From: Velamenicoccus sp964471325
GTDB taxonomy: Bacteria; Omnitrophota; Gorgyraeia; Velamenicoccales; Velamenicoccaceae
Direction of reading: 5' to 3'
Assembly (NCBI GenBank): GCA_964471325.1
Contig: CAYYFL010000003.1
Span: 100,859-164,858 of the forward strand
DNA: 64,000 nucleotides
Made by a program: the position numbers and the translations under genes
Part shown: positions 26,758 through 34,302 of the stretch, in pieces
Layout of the letters: the number at the start of each line of letters is the position of its first letter
Position numbering within the stretch: position 1 is the first letter of the stretch
Notes under the pieces: generated by a model
The model's input: the letters and a program-made list of their open reading frames with translations, nothing else
Told to the model about the DNA's origin: nothing
The model's database searches: none

Positions 26758-27726
26758 ATGAAGGAATCTGTTTTATTCTGGCCCGTGCATCTGAGGGGCC
26801 GCACGCTTTATATCTTAGACGAGACAAAGATCCCGCAGCGGATCGTTTACCTGAAGGTTCGTCATTATCATCAGGCGATCGACGCGGTCGTGACGATGAA
26901 GACGCGCGCCTTCGGGCAGTTTTTGACCGTCTGCTATACGTTCATGCTGGAGATGCAGAAGGCCGAAGGGCTTTCGGTCGCTGCACAGATGTGTTTGCTT
27001 GAGCGCGTGGCCACGGCCTTCAACAGGAGCCGTCCCACGTTTCCTTTCGAGGAAGTAACGGGTATGGTGTTGGGGGTGGCGCGCAAGGTCTCCGGAAGTC
27101 CCAGGTTCCGCCAGGATTTTATTTCGGCCATGAACGGTTTCTTGGAGCAGGGGATCAGGCAAAAGAGGTATCAGAGGGCCCAAGAAGCCGCCGCGTTGAT
27201 CAAGGACGGTGCCACGGTATTGACGCACTGCAATGTTTCCGGCGAGCTGCCCCTGGTCGCGGAGTTCTGCCGGAAGGCAAAAAAGAAAATCCGCTTTCTG
27301 GCCACAGAGACGCGGCCTTATTTTCAGGGGGCGCGGCTGACCGCCTGGGAGTTGAAGCGCGAGGGTTTTGACGTGACCCTGATCCCGGACAATGCAGCGG
27401 CCAAGGTCATGAGCGATGGCGACGTGGATTGCGTCCTTGTCGGCTCCGATCGTTCCGCGGCCAACGGCGACTTCGCCAACAAGATAGGGACGTACCAGAT
27501 AGCTCTTCTGGCCCGGCATTTCGGCATCCCTTTTTACGTGCTTGTCCAGTCGTCGGACAAATTAAATTCAGGCCGTCAGATCCCGATCGAGGTGCGCCGG
27601 GATGAAGAAATTCTTTGCTTTGCCGGCAGGAGGCTTGCGCCTGAGGGCGCGGCCGCTTTCTATCCTGGTTTTGACGTCGTGCCGCATCGATGGGTGACAA
27701 AACATATTGCGATCCATGCTCGTTAA
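26758..27726 (+). CDS. MtnA-like aldose-1-phosphate isomerase (IF-2B superfamily)
   Basis: 322 residues. It probably converts a pentose 1-phosphate (5-methylthio- or 5-deoxyribose 1-phosphate) to the ribulose form. LTHCNVSGEL holds the catalytic Cys158 and DCVLVGSDRSAANGDFANKIGTYQIA holds the catalytic Asp231. TETRPYFQGARLTAWELKREG is a hallmark. MtnA usually reads GADR where this has GSDR, and the N-terminal substrate loop is shorter, so the preferred sugar may differ from methylthioribose (ribose-1,5-bisphosphate isomerases are relatives). It follows the phosphorylase by 3 bases and overlaps the next gene. Confidence 0.87.
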   Translation: MKESVLFWPVHLRGRTLYILDETKIPQRIVYLKVRHYHQAIDAVVTMKTRAFGQFLTVCYTFMLEMQKAEGLSVAAQMCLLERVATAFNRSRPTFPFEEVTGMVLGVARKVSGSPRFRQDFISAMNGFLEQGIRQKRYQRAQEAAALIKDGATVLTHCNVSGELPLVAEFCRKAKKKIRFLATETRPYFQGARLTAWELKREGFDVTLIPDNAAAKVMSDGDVDCVLVGSDRSAANGDFANKIGTYQIALLARHFGIPFYVLVQSSDKLNSGRQIPIEVRRDEEILCFAGRRLAPEGAAAFYPGFDVVPHRWVTKHIAIHAR

Positions 27727-28183
27727 AGAACAAATACCTCTTATTTTCGGTGTACCGCAGGAGGATTTTTACGCGCAGCTCAAGGCGAAAAAGGTCTTTG
27801 TGGCGGAATTGAGGCCGGCTCTAGAGGGCATGAAAGACGTCGCCAAAGAACTCATAGGGTGCGGCGTCCAGCCGGTCGTCATCTGCGATAACATGATGGC
27901 GTTTTGTATGGAAAGGAAGCTTGTGAGCGCCGTCCATATTTTTTCGCAGGGTCGAAAGAACGATGTCGCGCTTTGCCGCACGGGTTCCCTGATCGCAGCC
28001 CTCTGCGCCCGTGCCCATCGGATTCCGGTCGTTTTGCACGAGGGCGCCATGCCGCGCGAGGCGAAGAATGCCGATCTCTTGAAGATTGGAGGGATGAAGG
28101 TGACGTCGTCGAAGATCAAGACATATGTCCCTTTGCTGGAAGAAGTGCCGATGGGCCTTGTCGGCCGCAAGGCGGGAGCATAA
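27716..28183 (+). CDS. Stand-alone IF-2B/MtnA-fold C-terminal domain protein
   Basis: 155 residues from ATG 27716 (TTG 27707 possible), overlapping the isomerase by 11 bases. The segment KLVSAVHIFSQGRKNDVALCRTGSLIAALCARAHRIPVVLHEG parallels the Rossmann-like half of the preceding MtnA-like protein (VDCVLVGSDRSAANG...IGTYQIALLARHFGIPFYVL). The Cys of the N-terminal half is absent and the catalytic Asp is not conserved, so it is probably a non-catalytic partner or a divergent enzyme. Translational coupling suggests a hetero-oligomer with the isomerase. I do not recognise a named family. Confidence 0.65.
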   Translation: MLVKEQIPLIFGVPQEDFYAQLKAKKVFVAELRPALEGMKDVAKELIGCGVQPVVICDNMMAFCMERKLVSAVHIFSQGRKNDVALCRTGSLIAALCARAHRIPVVLHEGAMPREAKNADLLKIGGMKVTSSKIKTYVPLLEEVPMGLVGRKAGA

Positions 28184-28187
28184 AAAT

Positions 28188-29180
28188 ATGCAAAAAAAGA
28201 TAGACGAGATCGTCCGTATCGGCAGGTGGATCTGGGAGAAGGATCTTTCGGGCGGCGCATCCGGCAATTTAAGCCTGCGCATTGACGACAAGACTATCCT
28301 TATCACGGGTCGCGGGACTTGTTTGGGCACGCTGGAGGCTAAAGACGTCTGCACCATCCGCATGGATGGCGAGCCGTCAGTCAAGGGGTTTGTTCCGTCT
28401 TCCGAAAAACTATTCCATACGAGCGTTTATCAGCATCTGGATGCCAAGGCGGTCGTTCATGTGCATCCGACGTTTTGCAACGGCTATTTTGCCGTCCACG
28501 ACAGGATTGGCTTTGATACTTTTGAGACGCGTCTCGTCTTGGGAGACGTTCCGGTGATCGATCAGAAGACACCGACGATCACAGACATCATGCCGGTGAT
28601 TGACGCGCTCAAGAACAGCAATATCGTTGTTTTGAAGCATCACGGGGTCGTGGCTATTGGAGAAACGTTGAATGATGCGTTTTTTCTGGCGCAGACCCTG
28701 GAGGAAGCGGTCAAGATCGCCTGCATCAAAGATCTTTATGCAAGAGCGGAACGGCCTGCGGCGTCTTCAGGCGGGAATGCGGCTGTTTCTTCTGCAGGCG
28801 GGACTTTTGAATTGTTCTCCAAAGAGCAGATAGCTGAGATCGTGCGTCTCGTGAATCAGGACGCTTCGTTCCGTCAGCTCGCCCTGCAGACGAACCTGGA
28901 GACGAAACTGGCGGTTGTGCTGGATGAGACCCAGACGGCATACTGCTTTCATTTTTCCGGCGGCGGGATCAAGGATTTCACAGACAAGGTCGGCGACGCC
29001 GAATTCGTGATCTCCGGCAAGGCAGATTACTGGCGTGCGATCTTCAAGCGCCAGCTCGATCCCTTTGCGGCGACGACGCAGAAGAAGCTGAAGCTTAAAG
29101 GGGATTTTGCCAGGATTTCGCGCTGGTATGTGCCGTTCAACCGGCTTTTCGATTTATGGACGAGCGCACCGGTCAAATAA
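28188..29180 (+). CDS. Class II aldolase fused to a C-terminal SCP2 sterol-carrier-like domain
   Basis: 330 residues. Residues 1-200 are a fuculose/ribulose-phosphate-type class II aldolase: GGASGNLSLR, proton-donor-position Glu73 in SSEKLFH, zinc ligands His91 and His93 (VVHVHP) and the third in KHHGVV (His151 or 152), the same spacing as E. coli FucA. After a short Ala/Ser/Gly linker, about 205-325 looks like an SCP2 lipid-binding domain (LFSKEQIAEIVRLVN ... GDAEFVISGKADYWRAIFKRQLDPF ... KKLKLKGDFARISRW). Best fit is cleavage of 5-deoxyribulose 1-phosphate to DHAP and acetaldehyde. The lipid-binding tail instead hints at a hydrophobic substrate or tethering. ATG 28188 follows the previous stop by 4 bases. 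Confidence 0.82.
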   Translation: MQKKIDEIVRIGRWIWEKDLSGGASGNLSLRIDDKTILITGRGTCLGTLEAKDVCTIRMDGEPSVKGFVPSSEKLFHTSVYQHLDAKAVVHVHPTFCNGYFAVHDRIGFDTFETRLVLGDVPVIDQKTPTITDIMPVIDALKNSNIVVLKHHGVVAIGETLNDAFFLAQTLEEAVKIACIKDLYARAERPAASSGGNAAVSSAGGTFELFSKEQIAEIVRLVNQDASFRQLALQTNLETKLAVVLDETQTAYCFHFSGGGIKDFTDKVGDAEFVISGKADYWRAIFKRQLDPFAATTQKKLKLKGDFARISRWYVPFNRLFDLWTSAPVK

Positions 29181-29191
29181 AAGAGGGTCCG

Positions 29192-30670
29192 ATGAATCAC
29201 TATCAGATGTATATCGACGGCAAGATGCGTGACGCCAGGGACGGCGCACGGCTGGAGAGTATTAATCCGGCGACCGAAGAAAAGATCGCATCGTTCCCGA
29301 AAGCGGGGGCGGCCGACCTGGAAGAAGCGGTCCGCGCGGCCCGCAGGGCTTATGACGAAGGCGAGTGGCCGCGGATGCCTTTGCCTGAACGGGCGCAGGT
29401 CCTGGTGCGCGTGGCGCAGCTGATCCGTGAACGCGCCTATGAGCTTGCGAAGATCGAGACGCAGGATACCGGTAAGACGACCAAGCAGACCACATTCATC
29501 GATATTCCGACCGCCGCCAATGCCTACGAATATTTTTCCGGGGCGGCCGCTGAGATCAAGGGCGAGACGATTACGGTCCCGGCGCCGGCCATGAGCTGTA
29601 CGCTGCGGGAGCCCGTAGGCGTCGTGGGCGCTGTCATCCCGTGGAATTATCCGTTTCTGATGGCGGCCTGGAAGATCGCCTCCGGTATTATTTTAGGTAA
29701 CACCCTCGTCCTGAAGCCTTCGCAGGAGGCCTCGTTGAGCTGCCTGGAGCTGGCCAAGATCCTTCAGGAGGTGGAATTGCCCGCTGGCGTCGTTAATATC
29801 GTTACAGGCGAAGGCCGCCTGTTGGGGCATGGCTTGGCTGCTTCCATGGATATCGATATGCTTTCTTTCACCGGATCGACCGAGGTCGGCCGCGACGTCA
29901 TGAAGACGGCCTCTTCGAATTTAAAGAGGCTTTCTCTGGAATGCGGCGGCAAGTCGCCGAATATCCTTTTTGCGGACTGCGACCTGGAGACGGCCGTCAA
30001 CGGCTCCATGTGCGCCATCTTCATGAACCAGGGGCAGATGTGCGTGGCAGGATCGCGGCTCCTGGTCGAAGAATCCATTTACGGCAGATGCATCGAACTT
30101 CTGGTTGAAAAGACGAAGAAACTCAAGGTTGGTCCGCCGGAGGATCCGGCAACGGACATAGGCCCTTTGGTCAGCGATAAACAGAGAAAAACCGTCCTGG
30201 ATTATATAGCCGTCGGGAAAAAAGAAGCGACGTTGGTCGTCGGGGGCGGTGCGCCGAAAGAGCTGCGCCGGGGTTTTTACGTCGAGCCGACCATCTTTGC
30301 CGATGTAGACAATAGCATGCGCATCGCCAGAGAAGAGATCTTTGGTCCCGTCCTGTCGGTCATCAAAGTCAGGGATGCCGAGGAAGCCGTGCGCGTCGCC
30401 AACGACACGGTCTACGGTTTGGCGGCCATGATCTGGACAAAAGACGTCAGCAAGGCGGCGACCGTGGCCAGAAGGCTGCGGGCCGGCACGGTCTGGGTCA
30501 ATACCTTCGGCGGATTCTATAACGAGGCGCCCTTCGGCGGCTACAAGCAGAGCGGTTTCGGCAGGGAATTAGGCAGGGAAGGCTTGTGTGAATTGACGCA
30601 GGTCAAGCATGTCAATGTCGATTTGACGCCGGGCGGCAAAACGCTCGTGGCATCGTGGTTTAACGTGTAG
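29192..30670 (+). CDS. NAD(P)-dependent aldehyde dehydrogenase
   Basis: 492 residues, betaine-aldehyde-dehydrogenase-like. PWNYPFLMAAWKIASGIILGNTLVLKPSQEAS, FTGSTEVGRDVM (cofactor), LECGGKSPNI with general base Glu250, NQGQMCVAGSR with nucleophile Cys284, and EEIFGPVLSVI are intact. It oxidises an aldehyde to the acid. Eleven bases after the aldolase gene, it could remove acetaldehyde released from 5-deoxyribulose 1-phosphate, or an aldehyde of the polyketide pathway. ATG 29192 has AGAGGG in front and gives the normal N-terminus. Confidence 0.92.
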   Translation: MNHYQMYIDGKMRDARDGARLESINPATEEKIASFPKAGAADLEEAVRAARRAYDEGEWPRMPLPERAQVLVRVAQLIRERAYELAKIETQDTGKTTKQTTFIDIPTAANAYEYFSGAAAEIKGETITVPAPAMSCTLREPVGVVGAVIPWNYPFLMAAWKIASGIILGNTLVLKPSQEASLSCLELAKILQEVELPAGVVNIVTGEGRLLGHGLAASMDIDMLSFTGSTEVGRDVMKTASSNLKRLSLECGGKSPNILFADCDLETAVNGSMCAIFMNQGQMCVAGSRLLVEESIYGRCIELLVEKTKKLKVGPPEDPATDIGPLVSDKQRKTVLDYIAVGKKEATLVVGGGAPKELRRGFYVEPTIFADVDNSMRIAREEIFGPVLSVIKVRDAEEAVRVANDTVYGLAAMIWTKDVSKAATVARRLRAGTVWVNTFGGFYNEAPFGGYKQSGFGRELGREGLCELTQVKHVNVDLTPGGKTLVASWFNV

Positions 30671-30757
30671 TTCATTGAGTCTATCGAGTTTGTTGAGTTT
30701 TTAGAGTTAAAGCTCTATGAATTCAAGAATTCAATAAATGCAACAAACTAAAACGGA
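30671..30757 (+). repeat. Low-complexity TTGAGTTT-type intergenic repeat (copy 1)
   Basis: The text TTCATTGAGT...GAGTTTGTTGAGTTTTTAGAGTT is followed by its imperfect complement (CTCTATGAATTCAAG...CAACAAACT), forming a long AT-rich hairpin. The same phrase appears at 56103-56205, and GTTCATTGAGTTT occurs at 958-970. Shared by unrelated genes, so a dispersed repeat rather than an operator. Confidence 0.65.
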
Positions 30758-30763
30758 GTTTTT

Positions 30764-32233
30764 ATGAAGAGAGTGTTATTTATCATGCCTCCGATCGGCG
30801 GATGGGCGACGCACGGCGTGATCAAGGCGCCTAACCAGTATTATGCCCAGCTGGCGGCGTATATCCGGCAAAAACAGTCCGGCGAGCCTTTTGTCGTGGA
30901 TGCGCGTGCGCTTGATCTTACTTACGACGACATCAAGGCGAGGATCAAGGATATCAGGCCGGACCTTGTCGTTTTGGGCGATATCTTACATTCGACGGGC
31001 GGGCTGGCGGTCATTTGGCATTTTAACAAGATAGCCCAGGCCGTCAAAGACGTGAGTCCGCACAGCAAGGTGGCCGTCGGCGGTTTGTGGTATTCGGCCC
31101 TTTATCGGGAGACTTTGGAAGAGAATCCGGCGATCGATTTTGTCCTGATCGGCGAAGGCGAGTTGACGCTGGATGAGCTGCTGCGCAAGCTTGATGAGAA
31201 GGGGAAGGATTATTCCCGCATCGCCGGTTTGGCGTCCCGCAAGGCCGGCCATGTTGTGGTCGGGCCCCACAGGGAACTGATCAAGGATATCGACGTCCTC
31301 CCTCTGCCGGCGTACGATCTGTTCCCGATGGAGAAATACGTGGCGCATACCTACTGGACGAATTTCTGCGAGCTTTTCACCAGCCGCGGCTGTCCCGGCG
31401 GCTGTTCTTTTTGCTACGAATGGAGCCAGTACGATCCGCGTTTTCCGCAGGATTTTGTCTCTTGGCGTTCGCATTCTGCCGGCCGGATCGTCGAAGAGCT
31501 GGAGCTCTTGACGAAACAATTCGGCGTCAAGACCGTCGTTTTCCAAGACGACGCCTTTAACGTGAACTATGATATGGTGAAAAACGTCTGCAACGGCATC
31601 CTCGAAAAAGACATCAAGATCAACTGGGTCATCCTCGGCCGCGCGGACGATTGGTCGAAACAGGAGGATTTGATTCCTCTGATGAAAAAGGCCGGCATGT
31701 TCATGGGGCTGGTCGGCATTGAGGTCAGCGATGATGCCGAGTTGTCGCGGATCGGCAAGGGCGTGACGGTTTCGCAGATCAAGAAGACCGTTGATGCCCT
31801 GCGCAGGAATAATGTCGCGACGATCGGGACGTTCATGATCGGTTTCGAGGACGATACGGAGGAGGCCGTCAAGAGACGGTTTTCGTTTGCCGACCAAGTG
31901 GACCCGGATATTTTTGCATTGCAGTTTGTGACGCCCGTGCCCGGATCTCCTCTCTGGAAGAAGGTCGTCAAGGAAGGCCTCTTGGATCCCCGCAAGGTCA
32001 GCCTCAAAGCTTGGGATTTTCAGCATCCGGTGGTGCCGACCAGGCATCTTTCCGTCGAAGAGGTCGGGCGTCTGGGCTCCTGGTGCATGAGGGAATTTTT
32101 CTCAAGGCCCCACCGCATCCATAGGATCATGGCCGGCAATTATTCGGACCTGGCCAAGCTCTGCGTCAAGGATTTTATGGCGAACATCTCCAAGTTCGAG
32201 GCTGCGGCCACCAAAGGAGATTTGTATGTCTGA
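30764..32233 (+). CDS. B12-binding radical SAM protein, BchE-like (paralogue 1)
   Basis: 489 residues. N-terminal cobalamin-binding Rossmann domain (about 1-170, RVLFIMPPIGGWATHGVIKAP, DLVVLGDILHSTGGLAVI, VLIGEGELTLDELL) without the DxHxxG histidine motif. Radical SAM core with CPGGCSFC (Cys210, Cys214, Cys217) preceded by SRG, then FQDDAFN, MGLVGIEVSD and TFMIGFEDDTEE. The BchE/methyltransferase class does SAM-dependent methylation or O2-independent oxidation and cyclisation. Closely similar in layout to the gene at 43625, with the cysteines at identical positions. Probably tailors the polyketide or a pigment-like product. Confidence 0.9.
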   Translation: MKRVLFIMPPIGGWATHGVIKAPNQYYAQLAAYIRQKQSGEPFVVDARALDLTYDDIKARIKDIRPDLVVLGDILHSTGGLAVIWHFNKIAQAVKDVSPHSKVAVGGLWYSALYRETLEENPAIDFVLIGEGELTLDELLRKLDEKGKDYSRIAGLASRKAGHVVVGPHRELIKDIDVLPLPAYDLFPMEKYVAHTYWTNFCELFTSRGCPGGCSFCYEWSQYDPRFPQDFVSWRSHSAGRIVEELELLTKQFGVKTVVFQDDAFNVNYDMVKNVCNGILEKDIKINWVILGRADDWSKQEDLIPLMKKAGMFMGLVGIEVSDDAELSRIGKGVTVSQIKKTVDALRRNNVATIGTFMIGFEDDTEEAVKRRFSFADQVDPDIFALQFVTPVPGSPLWKKVVKEGLLDPRKVSLKAWDFQHPVVPTRHLSVEEVGRLGSWCMREFFSRPHRIHRIMAGNYSDLAKLCVKDFMANISKFEAAATKGDLYV

Positions 32234-32501
32234 ACATATCACCATGAGTTGGGAAAAGACGACGGAAGAGCGCTTCAATAAGATGCTCTCCAAGATGCCG
32301 ATCTTTCATCGGCATATGACAGAGGTTGGCGCCACCCAGAAGGCGGAAGAAAATGCCAAGGCGCGCGGCTCCAGGACCGTCGAAGAAGAAGATCTGATGC
32401 GCGCCATGTTTTCCGAGGTGCCTATGCAGTTCTATTCTTTGATGATCAAGCTTCTGGATGATGTGGGCTTTAATTACAAGAAATACAATCTGCCCCGTTA
32501 G
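32226..32501 (+). CDS. Small PCP_red-type domain protein
   Basis: 91 residues, overlapping the radical SAM gene by 8 bases. WEKTTEERFNKMLSKMPIFHRHMTEVGATQKAEENAKARGSRTVEEEDLMRAMF has the pattern of the proto-chlorophyllide-reductase C-terminal domain (PF08369: W..E...RL..iP.f.R......E..A...G...v....). This helical module recurs beside BchE/BchB-type proteins and as a free small protein in anaerobes. Coupling to a BchE-like gene suggests a partner or substrate-presenting subunit. Function unproven. Confidence 0.65.
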   Translation: MSEHITMSWEKTTEERFNKMLSKMPIFHRHMTEVGATQKAEENAKARGSRTVEEEDLMRAMFSEVPMQFYSLMIKLLDDVGFNYKKYNLPR

Positions 32502-32555
32502 GAAGAATATGGCGTCGGTTTCGAGAGAGAACCCTGCGGGTGTAATGTTGTTGGG

Positions 32556-33071
32556 ATGGAGCATGGCGAAACGGAAAAATTTTTTCAAACGGGGTCTGCC
32601 GGTCAAGGACGGCGCAAGCGCCCGCTGACAGTGGAAGAAAATAGGCATTCTATCATCATCAGGACGGACCAACCCGCTCTTTTGAGAAAAGAGATCATCT
32701 GCTGGGGGGAGGCGGAGTGGTGGCCGAAAGGTTCTTTGATGGCCTTCAGGCGTCTCTCCTCGGGCGAAGTGGCCTTAGGCACCCTCTATATGCAGAAGGT
32801 GCTTTTGCCCTTGGCGCCGCGGTGGCGCGTTGAGGTCAGTGAGGTGACGAACAGGAGTATTTCCCGCAGGTTCCTCGACGGGATGTTCAAGGGATGTGAA
32901 CAAGTGAGTTTCCAGAGGGCGGCCGGCGGCTGGCGGGTGGAATACGTCATGCATTACGAGGTACGGGGATTTTTAAACAGGTTTTTGTGGTTCCTGGTCT
33001 TTCGGCGCCTGCACGACCGTAACATCAAAGAGATACTGGGGAACCTGAAGATATTCATGGAGACGCAGTGA
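32556..33071 (+). CDS. SRPBCC/START-like protein (possible cyclase or ligand-binding protein)
   Basis: 171 residues. Strand pattern EIICWGEAEWWPKG, VALGTLYMQKVLLPLAPRWRVEVSEVT, WRVEYVMHYEVRGFLNRFLWFLVF and the C-terminal amphipathic helix HDRNIKEILGNLKIFMETQ fit the helix-grip SRPBCC fold, used by polyketide aromatases/cyclases and by lipid carriers. No sequence signature separates these. The first 25 residues (basic, low complexity) may be untranslated, because no good ribosome site precedes ATG 32556. Confidence 0.6.
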   Translation: MEHGETEKFFQTGSAGQGRRKRPLTVEENRHSIIIRTDQPALLRKEIICWGEAEWWPKGSLMAFRRLSSGEVALGTLYMQKVLLPLAPRWRVEVSEVTNRSISRRFLDGMFKGCEQVSFQRAAGGWRVEYVMHYEVRGFLNRFLWFLVFRRLHDRNIKEILGNLKIFMETQ

Positions 33072-33083
33072 GTCCCATTGGGC

Positions 33084-33175
33084 CCTCCGCTATGTGGTTA
33101 CCCGACTCTATCGGAGGAGTCGGTATGCCGCTTTCTGCGGCATACGGAGGCCTGCCCCTTGCGTGGTTAGTCTTT
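33084..33175 (-). repeat. Inverted fragment of the structured repeat family
   Basis: The stretch GGGCCCTCCGCTATGTGGTT ... GGCATACGGAGGCCTGCCCC is, base for base over most of its length, the reverse complement of 43490-43572 in copy 6, including the nested ATGCCGCAGAAAGCGGCAT hairpin. It lacks the outer stem and the Shine-Dalgarno-abutting hairpin. It lies between the SRPBCC gene and the PanE-like gene. Confidence 0.8.
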
Positions 33176-33255
33176 CCGTTATGTGGTTGGCCGACCATGG
33201 GGCATGAATAAGACGGTGTTTATCGACCGGCAGTATTTTCTGGAGATCTAAGGAG

Positions 33256-34251
33256 ATGAAGGTTGCCGTTATCGGATTGGGCGCTATCGGCGGGCTCGTC
33301 GCCTGCTATTTGAAGTCCCGCGGGGTCCCTGTGGTCGCGGTCGGCCGTCCGGAGCAGAAAGAGGCGGTAGAGCGTGAAGGATTCGTGATTGACGGCGTAC
33401 GCGGGCGTTCGGTCGTTTATTTGGATGTCCGGCCGCGGCTGGAAGAACGCGTGGACTTGGCGATCGTGACGGTCAAGACCCAGGATATCCGGGATGCCGT
33501 CGACAAGTCGCGCGTCTTTTTGGCCCAGACCGACATCCTTTCGGCCCAGAACGGCGTGCGTGCCGACAAACTCCTGGGGGTGATGCTGGGTGCCGAGAGG
33601 ATCATCTCGAGCATCGTTATGTTCGGCGCGACCTACGTTCCCTACAACAAGGTCGTGCATAATTTTGAGGGCAAATGGCTGATTGGCCGGCCTGGAGGAG
33701 CCAATGACGCAAAGGTCAAGGCGGTCGTCGATTTTTTGATACCGGCATTTGCGGCCGAAGAAGTCGGGAACATCCAGGCGATGAAATGGACGAAGATTTT
33801 TTTGAATTCCGGCAATGCCCTGCCGGCGATCCTGGGCAAGAGCATCCAGGAGACGTATGCGAACATGGAGATGTGCAAACTGGCCTTGCGGCTCCAGCGG
33901 GAAGGATTTGATCTTTTGGAAAAACTCGGTATCGCACCGGCGAGCATGCCGGAGTTCGATGTTGAGAAGCTCAAGGGGTTGACCCGCATGCCGCCGGACC
34001 AGGCAGCGCCCATTTATTCGCAGATCATGGTGAATTTGAGCCAGGAGCCGCTGTATGGTTCGATCCTCCAGAGCATCCGGCGCGGCCGGCCTTCGGAGAT
34101 CGATTACATTAACGGCGAATTCGCCAATCAGGCCAAGCTTCATAATGTTGACGCGGTCCTGAATTCCCGGATCGTGGAGATGGTGCATCAGGTGGAGAAG
34201 TCTGGAAAATATATGACGGAGGAACAAATTCTTGCGGCCCTGGAAGTTTGA
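33256..34251 (+). CDS. Ketopantoate reductase (ApbA/PanE) family dehydrogenase
   Basis: 331 residues. N-terminal NAD(P) site VIGLGAIGGLVACYLKSRG, then TVKTQDIRDAVD and SAQNGVRADKLLG (the family's QNG). The C-terminal helical domain has MKWTKIFLNSGNALPAILGKS (catalytic Lys) and FDLLEKLGI. Ends with PSEIDYINGEFANQAK, matching the conserved EIDYLNG. PanE reduces 2-dehydropantoate in CoA synthesis, but family members reduce other 2-oxo or polyketide-like substrates. Inside this cluster either a CoA/phosphopantetheine supply role or a tailoring reduction is possible. Confidence 0.87.
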   Translation: MKVAVIGLGAIGGLVACYLKSRGVPVVAVGRPEQKEAVEREGFVIDGVRGRSVVYLDVRPRLEERVDLAIVTVKTQDIRDAVDKSRVFLAQTDILSAQNGVRADKLLGVMLGAERIISSIVMFGATYVPYNKVVHNFEGKWLIGRPGGANDAKVKAVVDFLIPAFAAEEVGNIQAMKWTKIFLNSGNALPAILGKSIQETYANMEMCKLALRLQREGFDLLEKLGIAPASMPEFDVEKLKGLTRMPPDQAAPIYSQIMVNLSQEPLYGSILQSIRRGRPSEIDYINGEFANQAKLHNVDAVLNSRIVEMVHQVEKSGKYMTEEQILAALEV

Positions 34252-34302
34252 TATCAGGCTGTGCGTTTTTTGAGGGGACCTCGAGGAGACAGGGAGTTCA
34301 AG

